From an uncultured Clostridiaceae bacterium (GTDB lineage Bacteria > Bacillota > Clostridia > TANB77 > CAG-508), in the NCBI GenBank assembly GCA_958402495.1, contig CATXTS010000008.1, positions 1-31,975 on the forward strand: 31,975 bases of DNA. Reading direction: 5' to 3'. This document shows, one piece after another, positions 31,025-31,975 of this stretch. The number at the start of each line of letters is the position of its first letter. Positions within the stretch are counted from its first letter, which is position 1. The notes under the pieces were generated by a model. That model did not search any database. It was not told the DNA's origin and was given only the letters and a program-made list of their open reading frames with translations. Position numbers and translations under genes: made by a program.

Positions 31025-31908
31025 ATGAGATATAATATGTCTTTAGCACATGTTGCTAACACTAACATAAGACAATATATTACTCTATATGCTCTGTTTG
31101 ACGAATATTTAGAAAGTGTATCTGAAAATTCACGTGATACTATCTCATATTATTTAAATGATTTTAAAAAAGTTGTTGAAGATAAAAATATATTAGCTGT
31201 TACAGTTAATGATATACAAAAATATATTAACTATAAAAAATCTCAAAACTTAAAAGATTCTACACTTTTTAGATACTATAGAATGTTAATAACAGTTTTT
31301 AATTATGCACTTTCTCATGAATATATTGAAAAAAATCTCGTTAAGAATGTTAATGTAAAATCACAATATTCTGAAACTCGTGATATAGATTACTCTAAAA
31401 AATATATTAGAAGTTTGCTTAAATTATTTAAAAAAACAAATTTGTATTACATTGTACTTATTGCGTTGCATACGCGGAATGCGTAGAATTGAAATATTAA
31501 GACTAAAAAAGCAAGATATAAAATTTAAAGAAAGAAAAATAGTTGTACATTCTGCTAAAAATCATAAACTCAGAATCATAGATATTGACTTAAAGCTTTC
31601 TATCATACTATATTTTTATTGTAGAAATTTAAAAGATGATGAAGTTTTATTTAAAATCAAAAGTAGCTATGTTTCTATTTACTTTCATATAATCATGAAA
31701 AAATCTAACTTGCGAAAAATTACTTTTCATGATACAAGACATGTATATGCTTCGTTTTTACTTTCAAAATTAAAAAATCATGCTAATGCAATTATAGTTG
31801 TACAATTACAGCTACGGACATTCTAGTCCAATCGAGACTTTGAAAACTTATGCTCATGTACTTAATTCTGACAAAAAGAAAACAGTTAGTTGTTTTAATT
31901 TTATATAA
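31025..31908 (+). CDS. Tyrosine site-specific recombinase (integrase), read through two +1 frameshifts at CGG
   Basis: In three frames the parts read: residues 1-150, an N-terminal SAM-like core-binding domain (YALFDEYLESVSENSRDTIS, KYINYKKSQNLKDSTLFRYY); then after CGG at 31475-31477, GMRRIEILRLKKQDIKF with the first catalytic Arg (R153); HSAKNHK with K178; HDTRHVYASFLL with H235 and R238; then after CGG at 31815-31817, GHSSPIETLKTYAHVLN with H265 and the nucleophile Tyr275. All catalytic residues fall in place and the total is 293 residues, the usual length. Without the shifts translation stops at 31486 or 31826. The gene lies at the right end of the element, as usual for an integrase next to its attachment site. 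If the shifts do not occur, it is a pseudogene. Confidence 0.85.
31475..31477 (+). other. CGG +1 frameshift site 1, integrase
   Basis: CAT ACG CGG A in the zero frame with TAG three codons later. Skipping the C gives GGA (Gly) and the integrase box I motif TGMRRIE. Confidence 0.85.
31815..31817 (+). other. CGG +1 frameshift site 2, integrase
   Basis: CAG CTA CGG A with TAG three codons later. Skipping the C gives GGA (Gly) and the integrase box II motif LGHSS, followed by the catalytic Tyr. Confidence 0.85.
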
Positions 31909-31920
31909 AACAAAAAAAGA

Positions 31921-31940
31921 CAGAATAGGTTGCTACTCTG
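31921..31940 (+). terminator. Terminator after the integrase
   Basis: CAGAATAG / CTACTCTG stem (one G-U pair) and a T-rich tail, just after the integrase stop at 31906-31908. Confidence 0.55.
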
Positions 31941-31975
31941 CCTTTTGACTTTTTATGTTAAATATTGTATAATAT

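Larger units (their letters stand above)
27413..31975. mobile_element. Compact integrated element (IME-like), incomplete or right border unseen
   Basis: From here base composition becomes more AT-rich, genes become short, and the content is typical of a mobile element: two XRE regulators, small helical proteins, a Spo0E-like protein, an AbrB-like regulator, a large coiled-coil protein and a tyrosine integrase at the right end. The left border is probably within 27335-27480, overlapping the 3' end of the regulatory-like gene. I found no matching att repeats in the window. No conjugation or phage structural genes are visible, so this is a satellite, IME or remnant. Confidence 0.6.

Noticed and set aside
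31025..31826. Ordinary homopolymer sequencing errors as the cause of the frameshifts
   Set aside because: The sites are not in homopolymers, all are +1 with a C before GG, and all fall on conserved glycines. A systematic artefact cannot be fully excluded and is listed as a refutation test.
27413..31975. Complete prophage
   Set aside because: No terminase, portal, capsid or tail genes; the content fits a small integrative element.

Overview
The window comes from a low-GC Gram-positive bacterium, probably an uncultured gut Clostridium-like lineage. Supporting signs are the AT-rich sequence, strong AGGAGG-type ribosome binding sites with some TTG/GTG starts, an LPQTG surface protein with its sortase, a PdaB-like polysaccharide deacetylase, a Spo0E-like protein, a DUF4364 protein, a two-OB-fold SSB, and prepilin-like surface proteins with the KGVTLIALVITI leader. 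Species cannot be named from the sequence.

Layout. 1-2258: a prepilin-like surface gene with a formylglycine-enzyme-like C-terminus, lying between two copies of the trmB 3' end and terminator. 2259-8455: trmB with an acetyltransferase, an ECF sigma/anti-sigma pair, a second acetyltransferase, a PHP phosphoesterase, a MATE exporter and a sirtuin. 8445-10424: a second prepilin-like gene (GLUG repeats), again bracketed by two copies of a neighbour's terminator. 10516-19230: housekeeping and hypothetical genes (2,4-diaminopentanoate dehydrogenase-like, DnaJ-domain, DUF4364, proS, scpB, SSB, Mur-ligase-like, polysaccharide deacetylase, rubredoxin-like). 19263-25349: a MacB-type ABC transporter operon, a second sigma/anti-sigma pair with a recognisable ECF promoter, and a sortase. 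25405-27412: the LPQTG protein, murI and a small CNA-B/carboxypeptidase-regulatory-like protein. About 27413-31975: a compact integrated element with two XRE regulators, a Spo0E-like gene, an AbrB-like regulator with duplicated operators, a MITE and a tyrosine integrase.

The most striking observation is translational. Three genes (surface protein, deacetylase, integrase) are broken by five frameshifts. Each is a +1 shift located exactly at an in-frame CGG codon. Skipping the C of CGG yields GGT or GGA, restoring a strongly conserved glycine and a full-length protein (576, 257 and 293 residues). In a manual scan of all other coding regions I found only one further in-frame CGG, in a 59-codon ORF. 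This suggests that CGG is not read as a normal sense codon here but triggers, or is part of, a +1 frameshift (CGGN read as glycine with one base skipped). It affects both chromosomal genes and the integrated element. The alternative, a systematic insertion of C before GG in the assembly, must be excluded with reads and proteomics.

A second theme is the repeated architecture of the two prepilin-like genes. Each sits between direct repeats of an adjacent gene's 3' end and terminator hairpin and has a related promoter with a TTACCAWTTGGTTA palindrome, which suggests cassette-like gain of surface genes.
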